A DNA stretch of 9,229 bases from a bacterium (lineage in GTDB: Bacteria; Patescibacteriota; Microgenomatia; Levybacterales; UBA12049), in contig JAJZOC010000022.1 of assembly GCA_021852095.1 (NCBI GenBank), positions 1-9,229 of the forward strand, in the 5' to 3' direction. How positions within the stretch are numbered: position 1 is the stretch's first letter; the number at the start of each line of letters is the position of its first letter. Position numbers and translations under genes: made by a program. Under the pieces are notes generated by a model. That model searched no databases and had not been told where the DNA came from. It was given only the letters and a program-made list of their open reading frames with translations. Of this stretch, positions 1 to 6,465 are shown one piece after another.

Positions 1-45
1 AGACTTTTTTAACAACAATCTCTGCTTGGTCCTGTTGAACAAACA

Positions 46-348
46 ATGCTTGCGAAAAGACTTGCGATCGCTATTCTTCTTGCAAAAGGCTATCGGTATG
101 AAACAATTAAAAGTATTCTTAAAGTTTCTCAAGAAACTATTGCCCGGGTAAATATTTCTTTGAATTATCAAGGGGAAGGATACGAGATTGTTGTTAAAAA
201 AGTCTTAAGAGATGAAAAGATAGAAAATTTGCTCGAGAAGGCAGGAAATATAGGCTTGTCCATTTTGCCAAATTCTTCTCTTAAAAGAACTTTAGAAACA
301 ACGAAAAGAAAAGAAAAAGTAAGAAAATCAAAAACATCTCTTGGGTGA
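46..348 (+). CDS. TrpR/YerC-family DNA-binding protein, 3' part (5' end outside window, probable frameshift)
   Basis: The encoded segment matches the C-terminal part of the TrpR/YerC family of small helix-turn-helix regulators. It has the LAKRLAIA helix at residues 2-9 (counted from the ATG at 46) and a helix-turn-helix at about residues 17-37 (YRYETIKSIL..SQETIARV), then a lysine-rich tail. YerC-like proteins normally have some 40 more residues before the LAKRL helix, so the ATG at 46 is probably not the natural start; it also has no Shine-Dalgarno. The same frame is open from position 13 and encodes the conserved SLLGPVEQT segment, but is stopped by TAA at 10-12. The missing upstream family motif (DFF followed by polar residues) appears in another frame at 2-19, which points to a frameshift between about 17 and 24. 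The regulated target cannot be read from the sequence. The family assignment is good; the gene model at the 5' end is uncertain. Confidence 0.75.
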   Translation: MLAKRLAIAILLAKGYRYETIKSILKVSQETIARVNISLNYQGEGYEIVVKKVLRDEKIENLLEKAGNIGLSILPNSSLKRTLETTKRKEKVRKSKTSLG

Positions 349-351
349 ATT

Positions 352-382
352 AAGTCTAATGATCTAAATCATTAGACTTTTT
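352..382 (+). terminator. Intrinsic terminator of the TrpR-like gene
   Basis: There is a perfect 12-base inverted repeat (AAGTCTAATGAT at 352-363, ATCATTAGACTT at 368-379) with a 4-base CTAA loop. It is followed by T at 378-382 and a second T-run at 386-390. It begins three bases after the TGA stop of the plus-strand gene. The T-tract lies only on the plus-strand side, so it best serves the plus-strand transcript. The tract runs into the stop codon of the convergent fabZ-like gene, so the hairpin also lies just downstream of that gene on the minus strand. Confidence 0.85.
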
Positions 383-842
383 AGCTTTTTAGCTTTGACT
401 TATCAACTAAAGCAAAAGTAATTTCTCCTTCAGCCGCAATTTTATCTCCCAATATTGCTTTTACATTTCCTCTTCCTATATTTCGTCTCATGGCAATTAC
501 TTCCGCTTCTAAGCGCAAAGCATCTCCTGGTTTAACCATTTGCCGATAACGCATCTTATCTTCGGCAAGGACACCGATTTTATTTCCTACTTCGGATAAT
601 CCAGAAGCGGCAACTATCCCTAACAATTCTGCTAATGCTTCCATTATGATTGCACCCGGAACTACTCTAAAATCTGGAAAATGACCTCTTAAAAAATCAA
701 AATCAGGATTTCTTAAATCAGCAAAAGTGCCAACAGCACGTTTGCCTAAATCAAGTTCATCAACGCTTTCTAAGAACATAAATGGCCTTCGGTGAGGCAA
801 TACTTGTTCTATGTCTGCTCGTGAAAGTCGTTCTCCACTCAT
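381..842 (-). CDS. fabZ: FabZ-like 3-hydroxyacyl-ACP dehydratase (hot-dog fold)
   Basis: This 153-residue protein has the usual FabZ length and motif order. The LPHRRPFMFLE signature is at residues 15-25. The catalytic block GHFPDFRVVPGAIIMEALAE at 53-72 carries the expected His54 and Glu68, 14 residues apart as in known FabZ enzymes. The family dehydrates beta-hydroxyacyl-ACP to trans-2-enoyl-ACP in cytoplasmic type II fatty acid synthesis. No other fab gene or acyl carrier protein is next to it, so the substrate here is uncertain; a specialised acyl-thioester role is possible. A TATAAT hexamer on the minus strand at 853-858 lies 10 bases before the ATG, and only a weak AGG touches the start codon. 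The last codons come from a short direct repeat (two copies of TTTTTAGC at 378-393), giving a lysine-rich tail. The gene is convergent with the TrpR-like gene. Confidence 0.87.
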   Translation of the reverse strand: MSGERLSRADIEQVLPHRRPFMFLESVDELDLGKRAVGTFADLRNPDFDFLRGHFPDFRVVPGAIIMEALAELLGIVAASGLSEVGNKIGVLAEDKMRYRQMVKPGDALRLEAEVIAMRRNIGRGNVKAILGDKIAAEGEITFALVDKSKLKS

Positions 843-879
843 CCTGTAAATGATTATATAATAATTTTTAACAGTAGGT

Positions 880-1473
880 TTATATTGCCGATACGAGCAT
901 TATTGTTCCAACAATTAGAAGAATTAACCCGCTTATAAGATTAAGTTTTTTAAGGGTTAGTTTTTGGGCTAACTTTTTGCCAAGCAAAATTGCCATGACG
1001 GCAACTATCCACAAGGCAAGTATGGCTCCTGTACCGACAGAAAAAGGATTTTTGGTTTTGGCGACAAGAAAAGCGGTTGCAATCTGGCTTAAATCTCCCC
1101 ATTCTGCGGCAAAAACAACCAGAAAGCTTGCCATAAAAGCCTTTTTGTGATGATTAAAACCTTTTTCTGTTTTTTTCTCCTCTTCTTTTAGTTCTTTTTC
1201 TTTATTTCTAGTAAAGACAACTACGGCGAAAATAATAAAAGCCAAAGCAGTTGCAATGTGTATTAATTTTTGAGGTAAAAACAAAAGAACTCCGCCAGCC
1301 ACAACCCCGACTATGGTCTGAATCGCGAACGCGGCAAACGCACCCGCCAGCACCCCGGCAACTTTATGTCTTATGGATAAAGCAACTATCGCAATAGCGG
1401 TTTTATCCGGCAGTTCCGCGGCAAACACAACAAGAAATGCTGAAAGTATTATTGGAAAAGACAAATTTTGCAT
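880..1473 (-). CDS. GDT1/TMEM165 (UPF0016) family cation transporter
   Basis: This 197-residue membrane protein has the internal duplication of the UPF0016/GDT1/TMEM165 family, whose members move Mn2+ or Ca2+, often out of the cytoplasm. Each half carries a version of the E-x-G-D-[KR]-[TS] metal-binding signature: E20-L-P-D23-K-T25 in helix 1, and E124-W-G-D127-L-S129-Q130 after the central loop. About six hydrophobic helices are visible (roughly 5-30, 38-65, 70-88, 112-138, 145-164, 176-196). The two halves are separated by a charged lysine/glutamate loop at 90-110. The first motif has proline in place of glycine, a variant I associate with actinobacterial-type members. A minus-strand extended -10 (TGATATAAA) ends 7 bases before the ATG and no Shine-Dalgarno is present. 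The metal cannot be decided from sequence. Confidence 0.85.
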   Translation of the reverse strand: MQNLSFPIILSAFLVVFAAELPDKTAIAIVALSIRHKVAGVLAGAFAAFAIQTIVGVVAGGVLLFLPQKLIHIATALAFIIFAVVVFTRNKEKELKEEEKKTEKGFNHHKKAFMASFLVVFAAEWGDLSQIATAFLVAKTKNPFSVGTGAILALWIVAVMAILLGKKLAQKLTLKKLNLISGLILLIVGTIMLVSAI

Positions 1474-1480
1474 AATTCAT

Positions 1481-1489
1481 TTTATATCA
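1481..1489 (-). promoter_or_regulatory. Candidate extended -10 for the GDT1-like gene
   Basis: The minus strand reads TGATATAAA, an extended -10 (TG-n-TATAAA), ending exactly 7 bases before the ATG at 1473. No convincing -35 lies 16-18 bases further upstream, as is common for extended -10 promoters. Transcription would start at or next to the A of the ATG, giving a leaderless mRNA. AT-rich background makes a chance match possible. Confidence 0.4.
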
Positions 1490-1534
1490 CTTGACAATTC
1501 CTCGCTTTCCAAAATAACGGTTATGTAAGGTTGA

Positions 1535-3253
1535 TTATTTACATTTGGAATTAAAAAGATTGATATAAATGTTTGCGGCAGGGGATTTTTGATTAACAAG
1601 AATTACAGACAGATTATAAAGAGCCGGACAAAAGTCGGGATTTTTGCTAAGAATTTCTTGATAAACAGGAACTTCCTGATTTATCCAGCCGGCTTTATCC
1701 AAAAAAGAAGCTACTCTCATTAAAGAATTAAAAGAATCTGCATTCAAGTTATTTATGTTAAAACTATTTTGAGTAATTAAAAATTTTTTAATAAGCATTG
1801 CATTTTGAGGATTTTGTTTCAATAAGATTATGGCATAATCATCAAGATAGACTATTTTCCAGTTGGGATTATTTACGATTTGTCTTAAAAAACTTATTGC
1901 CCAGGGAGTTTGATCCGTGTAGGCAAAAAATATTGAGTTGAATTTATATTTTTCCGAAACTTTCTGGAAAATCTTTGGGTTTTCCTGCATAGGAATATAG
2001 GTTTTTTTAAAAAATTTCTTGGGATAGGCCTCAGGCCTTGCGTCTACAAACGTTTTTATTTTGGGATAAAACCTGTAATCAAGATAACTGCCGATATCAA
2101 AATTATTAAAAAGCGGCCCTTTTATATTTTCCCGCAGAAAAAAATCTGCAGCATTTTTTGCTCCTTTTTCAGTTCCGAACCCAAAACCCTTTTCTTTTAT
2201 GCTTTGTCCTATTTGTAAAAGGAGAAATAAAATAGACGCTATAAGAATATATTTCTTAATCCTTTCAGCATTTAATTTCTGCAGTGTTGCGGAAAGATTC
2301 CCTGCAAATGGAATAAAGGTCGCAAAAACAAAAAGTGTTGTATTTCTTTCGGCAGAGATCGAGACGGCTGTAAAAAAAATGGCAATTAACCAATCTATAA
2401 TTTTACCCTTTTTAAAATTAACTATAAGTACTGCAAAAAGTATTAAACATGCAATAAAAAAGTAAAGAGTGGTCATTTTATGGAAATAGTTCCAGATAAA
2501 AAATATATTTTGGTTTTCTTCAATTGTGTAACCGTAATTCTGAAAAACGCGAAAAGGATAAATGGCTCCGTTTATAAAATTCGGATTGATTAATGTTGCC
2601 AGTAAAGATAAAAAGATTACTATTACAAATATACCTGTATACTTGCACCAAAGTTTTTTCCTGTTTTGCCAAAGTCCGTCAAGAAAAAACAATCCGAGTA
2701 CAGCGATTCCAATTGGGAAGTAAATATGTATATTAACCCATAAAAGTTCTATCAGAGGCAGAATAAAAATCCACTTTGTAAATTTTTCCCTGAATTTATA
2801 AAGTACGACTATAAAGATAGAGAGAAAAAGAGAACTGAAAATTTCAGGTCTGACATCTGTTCTTTCAAAAAGAATTCCCAAGTAAAGTATTGACGCTATG
2901 GCAAGAGCGCCAATATCCGCGGTTTTTTTAGCGGCTTTAAAAATGAGTAGAAAGGTAATAAATGCTGTTGCCACAGCCACGATCAAAAGGCCATTGAACC
3001 CGCTTAATTTATAAATTATGAAAAATATCACCTCGGAGAGCCAATGGTGATTAATAAATGGAAAAGCAGGATAGGTGTAAGAAAAAAGGTTGGTCTTAGG
3101 AACATGATGTGTATTTAAAATAATTTCGCCTGTTTTTAAATGCAGTCCCAAGTCTTGCATTAGGGCATATAAGGGGTGAAAAAACATCACTAAAAGTAAG
3201 GCAAAAATACAAAAACTGACAATAGCTGATAATATTTTTTGAACATTAAGCAT
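1535..3253 (-). CDS. Polytopic membrane protein, GT-C glycosyltransferase-like, with extracytoplasmic C-terminal domain
   Basis: I recognise this as a large uncharacterised bacterial membrane-protein family rather than a named enzyme. An N-terminal helix (7-27) is followed by a loop with DLGLHLKTGEII (34-45), P..NLFSYT (52-60) and HHWLSE (69-74). This resembles the acidic first loop of GT-C glycosyltransferases that use lipid-linked sugars. Further helices run to about residue 350. RTDVRPE (131-137) and LWVNIH (171-176) are family-typical. The soluble part has NNFDIGSYLDYRFYP (383-397) and FVDARPEAY (402-410), then a TPR-like stretch near 525-553. The ATG at 3253 overlaps the comM stop by 8 bases and is preceded by GGATGGGAAA, about 9 bases away. 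An ATG at 3349 would extend it 96 bases into comM with a non-family N-terminus, so I rejected it. Envelope glycosylation or polysaccharide assembly is inferred. Confidence 0.75.
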   Translation of the reverse strand: MLNVQKILSAIVSFCIFALLLVMFFHPLYALMQDLGLHLKTGEIILNTHHVPKTNLFSYTYPAFPFINHHWLSEVIFFIIYKLSGFNGLLIVAVATAFITFLLIFKAAKKTADIGALAIASILYLGILFERTDVRPEIFSSLFLSIFIVVLYKFREKFTKWIFILPLIELLWVNIHIYFPIGIAVLGLFFLDGLWQNRKKLWCKYTGIFVIVIFLSLLATLINPNFINGAIYPFRVFQNYGYTIEENQNIFFIWNYFHKMTTLYFFIACLILFAVLIVNFKKGKIIDWLIAIFFTAVSISAERNTTLFVFATFIPFAGNLSATLQKLNAERIKKYILIASILFLLLQIGQSIKEKGFGFGTEKGAKNAADFFLRENIKGPLFNNFDIGSYLDYRFYPKIKTFVDARPEAYPKKFFKKTYIPMQENPKIFQKVSEKYKFNSIFFAYTDQTPWAISFLRQIVNNPNWKIVYLDDYAIILLKQNPQNAMLIKKFLITQNSFNINNLNADSFNSLMRVASFLDKAGWINQEVPVYQEILSKNPDFCPALYNLSVILVNQKSPAANIYINLFNSKCK

Positions 3254-4790
3254 ATAAATTTCCCATCCGAGGTCTGTATTGAAGCGCTTCGGCAAGATGG
3301 GAAGTTTCGATTTGTTCGGACCCTGCCAAATCCGCGATTGTCCGCGCAATTTTAATTGTCCTATGGTAGGATCTGGCGGATAAATTCATTTTGACAACTG
3401 CCATTTTTAAAATATTTATTGCCTCCTTGGATAACTCGCAGAATGCCTTTATGTCGCGGTTTGACATCTCGGAATTTGAAGAAATTTTTTCTGCAGTATT
3501 TTTAAAACGTTTTGTTTGTATGTCGCGCGCTTTCTGCACCCTTTTTCTAATCACGTTTGATGATTCAGGAGAAATAACATTATTGCTTGTTGTGAGTTTT
3601 TCAGTTTCAACCGCCGGCACATCAAGATGAATATCTATTCGATCAAGAATAGGTCCTGAAATCCGTTTCTGATATCGGATTATTTGATGCGGCATGCATT
3701 TACATTGCGTGCGGGGACTACCCAAAAATCCGCACGGACAGGGATTAAGAGCCGCAACAAGCATAAATTTTGCCGGAAACGTTACCCGTCCGTGGGCACG
3801 TGAGATTGTTACAAAACCGTCTTCCAAGGGTTGTCTTAAAGCCTCCAGTACATATCTTGGAAATTCCGCAAACTCGTCCAAAAACAAAACTCCTCTATGA
3901 GACAAAGAAATTTCCCCGGGTTTTGGAGTTCCGGATCCGCCTATAAGTCCTACATGGGAAGTGGTGTGATGCGGATTTCTGAAAGGTCTTTTTGTAATTA
4001 TCGCCTCTTTGTCCAAAAGCCCGGCAATGCTGTAAATTTTTGTAACCTCAATTGCTTCATCAAGAGTTAGGAGAGGTAAAATAGACGGCAGGGTTCTTGC
4101 CAAAAGGGTTTTCCCGGCGCCAGGCGGACCTTTTACCAGAATGTTATGGCTTCCTGCCGCGGCAATTTCAAAAGCCCTTTTCGCCTGTTCCTGTCCTTTA
4201 ACATCACCCATATCAAAACTGAATAAATCATTTTTAAACTGGTCTTTAAGACTGGTTATTTTCTGCTTCTTAATTGGTACTTGATTTGCAAAATGTTTCA
4301 TAAGCGACAACAAAGTTTCGACAGGATAAACCTCAATATTTTTGATGATTGCCGCCTCTCGGGCGTTCACCTTGGGTACAAATATTTTTTCTAGGCTCTT
4401 TTTTTGAGTTAGTATCGCTTGAGATAGTATGCCGTTTGTATGTCTGACTCGGCCATCCAGAGATAATTCTCCGGTCAAAATTGCATCGTTTATATCTGCT
4501 TGTATTTGTCCTGAAGCAAGAAGAATACCAACGGCAATAGGCAAATCGTAAGATGGTCCTTCTTTTGGCAGATCTGCTGGGGCTAAATTGACTGTTATTC
4601 TTTTTGAGGGAAATTCGGCGCCGGAGTTCTTAATTGCCGCACGAACTCTTTCTTTTGCTTCCTCAACCGCCTTGTCCGGCAGACCGACGATTGTGAAAGA
4701 AGGTAAACCTTGAGAAGCAATGTCGACTTCTACCTCAACAGGAACAGCATCAAGCCCCACAACCGCTGCGGAAAAAACTTTTGCCAGCAT
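3246..4790 (-). CDS. comM: ComM/YifB family AAA+ ATPase (Mg-chelatase-like), DNA branch-migration helicase
   Basis: This 514-residue protein has the full ComM/YifB architecture and normal length. The N-terminal Lon-S5-like domain carries GLPSFTIVGLPDKAVEEAKER (28-48) and NLAPADLPKEGPSYDLP (68-84). The MgChl-type AAA+ domain has Walker A GPPGAGKT (221-228) and Walker B VLFLDEF (301-307). NPHHTTS is at 272-278. The four-cysteine zinc-type cluster NPCPCG (349-354) plus C363 and C365 is present, and the C-terminal domain has SARSYHR (471-477) as sensor 2. In naturally transformable bacteria ComM is a hexameric helicase that extends heteroduplex DNA by branch migration during integration of taken-up single-stranded DNA; that role is inferred here from homology. 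No Shine-Dalgarno precedes the ATG; a TGCTATTAT element ends 7 bases upstream. Its 3' end overlaps the next gene by 8 bases, suggesting translational coupling. Confidence 0.95.
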   Translation of the reverse strand: MLAKVFSAAVVGLDAVPVEVEVDIASQGLPSFTIVGLPDKAVEEAKERVRAAIKNSGAEFPSKRITVNLAPADLPKEGPSYDLPIAVGILLASGQIQADINDAILTGELSLDGRVRHTNGILSQAILTQKKSLEKIFVPKVNAREAAIIKNIEVYPVETLLSLMKHFANQVPIKKQKITSLKDQFKNDLFSFDMGDVKGQEQAKRAFEIAAAGSHNILVKGPPGAGKTLLARTLPSILPLLTLDEAIEVTKIYSIAGLLDKEAIITKRPFRNPHHTTSHVGLIGGSGTPKPGEISLSHRGVLFLDEFAEFPRYVLEALRQPLEDGFVTISRAHGRVTFPAKFMLVAALNPCPCGFLGSPRTQCKCMPHQIIRYQKRISGPILDRIDIHLDVPAVETEKLTTSNNVISPESSNVIRKRVQKARDIQTKRFKNTAEKISSNSEMSNRDIKAFCELSKEAINILKMAVVKMNLSARSYHRTIKIARTIADLAGSEQIETSHLAEALQYRPRMGNLYA

Positions 4791-4797
4791 GTTACTT

Positions 4798-4806
4798 ATA
4801 ATAGCA
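4798..4806 (-). promoter_or_regulatory. Candidate extended -10 for comM
   Basis: The minus strand reads TGCTATTAT, an extended -10 (TG-n-TATTAT, 5 of 6 to the consensus hexamer), ending exactly 7 bases before the comM ATG. A second perfect TATAAT hexamer overlaps it upstream at 4806-4811 and would give a short leader of about 9 bases instead. There is no good -35 for either. The 82-base gap between guaA and comM is AT-rich and holds nothing else I can support. Confidence 0.4.
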
Positions 4807-4872
4807 TTATATTGTTTTAAAATCTTTATTACTAACTATAATAACTGTCCGCAAAGTGTTTTATAATTTTAC

Positions 4873-6465
4873 TTATTCCCATTCCATAGTGGCTGGAGGT
4901 TTGGTGGTTATATCGTAGACCACGCGGGAGACATTTGGGACTTCGTTGACTATTCTTGATGACATTCTTTGCAAAACTTCATAAGGCAGACGCGTCCAGA
5001 CAGACGTCATAATATCTTTAGATTCTACGACACGGATAGCAACAACCTCGCCAAAGTTCCTGCCGTCTCCCTTAACTGCGGTTGATAATGCACCGGTTAA
5101 AACCGGAAAAGATAAAAATACATTTTTTAGGATTCCTGCTTTTTTTAATTCCTCAAGAACAATTATGTCTGCCTGTCTTTCCATTAAAAGTCTTTCTGTT
5201 GTTACCTCACCGCGAATTCTAATCGCATATCCAGGCCCCGGAAATGGCTGTCTCTTAACAAATTCGTCGGGCAAGCCAAGTTTTTCGCCTATTTCCAAAA
5301 CTTCGTCTTTATAGAAATGTCTTAAGGGCTCAAGAAGTTTTAAGCGCATTTTAGATGGTAAACCGCCGACATTATGATGGCTTTTTATTTTAGCCGCATT
5401 TTTTGTACCTTGACTCTCGATAACATCCGAATAAATCGTACCTTGCAATAAAAACCTGACAGGAATCTTTTGCGCTTTAAATTTTTTCATTTCCTGTTCA
5501 AATATTTCTATGTAAAAATTCCCAATTATTTTTCTTTTTTGTTCCGGATCGGTAATTCCTTTAAGACGTTTCAGCATCTCTCCAACAGCATTTATAACTA
5601 TAGGCTTAATCTTTATTTTTCTGAATATCTTTTTAAGATGTTCTTCTGTTTCGTCTCTCATCAACCCATTATTAACAAAAATCGGAATAAATCTCTTTCC
5701 TACTGCTTTGACTGTCAATATCGCGGCAACGGTTGAGTCAACTCCTCCCGACACAGCCCCAATAACATAATCTTTCTCCCCAACTGTTTTTTTTATCTTT
5801 TCTTTGATTTCCTTAATTTCGTTTTTAAGTTTTAAACTTTGAGCTGTAGTTTTGACTTTTGACTTTTGATCTTTGACTTTATTTTGATGTTTAAAATAAT
5901 TGTTTAAGTCACAGATTTCAGTAAAATTCTTGAGCATCTGTAAACCATGTTGTGTGTGTTCGACTTCCGGATGAAACTGCAAACCATATATTTTTTTATT
6001 ACTATTCTCAACAAATGCAAAAGGCACTCCGTCTGACGAACCGATCACCTTAAATCCCTTGGGCAATCTTACAACCTCGTCCCCGTGACTCATCCAGACT
6101 GTAAATTGTTGCGGCAACTCATCCACAATTCTGAATTCTGAATTCTGAATTCTGAATTCTGCCGGGCCGTATTCTTTTTTTCCGGCAACAACTCTTCCTC
6201 CCAATAAATGGGCTGTTAATTGCAAACCGTAGCAAATACCCAAAATTGGAATACCAAAAGTGAAAATTATAGGATCAATAGTCGGAGCATTTTTTTCATA
6301 AACCGAAGATGGACCGCCAGATAAAATAATTCCTTCCGGTTTGTCATTTTTTACCTTCGCCAAAATCTCTTCAGGATTAATAATTCTAACCTCAACCCCC
6401 AATTCTTTAATTCTTCTGCCGATAAGGTGTGTTGTTTGAGAACCAAAGTCAACAATTATAATCAT
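4873..6465 (-). CDS. guaA: GMP synthase (glutamine-hydrolysing)
   Basis: This 530-residue enzyme aminates XMP to GMP using glutamine and ATP in the cytoplasm; E. coli GuaA is 525 residues. The N-terminal class I amidotransferase has the catalytic triad Cys78 (GICYGLQ), His165 and Glu167 (FHPEVE). SGGPSS is at 49-54 and WMSHGD at 124-129. The ATP-pyrophosphatase has the P-loop SGGVDST at 239-245, FVNNGLMR at 263-270 and FPGPGYAIR at 408-416. The C-terminal dimerisation domain ends KPPATMEWE. The start overlaps the guaB stop as ATGA, with AGGAGA at 6475-6480 as a Shine-Dalgarno, so the two genes are coupled. Two heptanucleotide tandem repeats lie in frame. One encodes residues 102-113 in a variable amidotransferase loop. 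The other encodes 197-206 in the lysine-rich linker between the domains. All catalytic motifs remain intact. Confidence 0.98.
   Translation of the reverse strand: MIIIVDFGSQTTHLIGRRIKELGVEVRIINPEEILAKVKNDKPEGIILSGGPSSVYEKNAPTIDPIIFTFGIPILGICYGLQLTAHLLGGRVVAGKKEYGPAEFRIQNSEFRIVDELPQQFTVWMSHGDEVVRLPKGFKVIGSSDGVPFAFVENSNKKIYGLQFHPEVEHTQHGLQMLKNFTEICDLNNYFKHQNKVKDQKSKVKTTAQSLKLKNEIKEIKEKIKKTVGEKDYVIGAVSGGVDSTVAAILTVKAVGKRFIPIFVNNGLMRDETEEHLKKIFRKIKIKPIVINAVGEMLKRLKGITDPEQKRKIIGNFYIEIFEQEMKKFKAQKIPVRFLLQGTIYSDVIESQGTKNAAKIKSHHNVGGLPSKMRLKLLEPLRHFYKDEVLEIGEKLGLPDEFVKRQPFPGPGYAIRIRGEVTTERLLMERQADIIVLEELKKAGILKNVFLSFPVLTGALSTAVKGDGRNFGEVVAIRVVESKDIMTSVWTRLPYEVLQRMSSRIVNEVPNVSRVVYDITTKPPATMEWE
5850..5877. 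repeat. Heptanucleotide tandem repeat in the guaA interdomain linker (4 copies, imperfect)
   Basis: On the plus strand the units are TTTTGAC, TTTTGAC, TTTTGAT and CTTTGAC, four copies of a 7-base unit in 28 bases. On the coding strand they give VKDQKSKVKT, residues 197-206 of GuaA, in the linker between the amidotransferase and ATP-pyrophosphatase domains. A gain or loss of one unit would shift the reading frame. Confidence 0.85.
6127..6161. repeat. Heptanucleotide tandem repeat inside guaA (5 perfect copies of AATTCTG)
   Basis: Five uninterrupted identical copies of AATTCTG occupy 35 bases. They are read on the minus strand as AEFRIQNSEFRI, residues 102-113 of GuaA. Three units make 21 bases, so the peptide repeats with a seven-residue period (EFRIQNS, EFRI). 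It lies just before FTVWMSHGD, where GuaA proteins vary in sequence. Because 7 is not a multiple of 3, any single-copy change would disrupt guaA. Confidence 0.97.

Noticed and set aside
2..11. Programmed ribosomal frameshift at the T6 run before the TrpR-like gene
   Set aside because: A shift at the T-run does not lead into the needed frame without meeting the TAA at 10-12. A simple indel near 17-24 explains the motifs better.
1514..1524. ATAACGGTTAT dyad between the membrane-protein gene and the GDT1-like gene
   Set aside because: The 5-base arms with a single central base are too short to support an operator or hairpin.
3254..3349. In-frame N-terminal extension of the GT-C-like membrane protein starting at 3349
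   Set aside because: It lies wholly inside comM in another frame and encodes a basic, non-membrane stretch unlike the family. The ATG at 3253 has a Shine-Dalgarno-like sequence and precedes the first hydrophobic helix.
4826..4844. TTATTA/TAATAA inverted repeat after guaA as a terminator
   Set aside because: The stem is six A-T pairs only, with no T-tract after it; this is expected by chance in AT-rich DNA.
6127..6161. The AATTCTG array as a CRISPR or phage attachment site
   Set aside because: The units are 7 bases with no spacers, lie inside an intact coding frame, and have no cas or integrase gene nearby.
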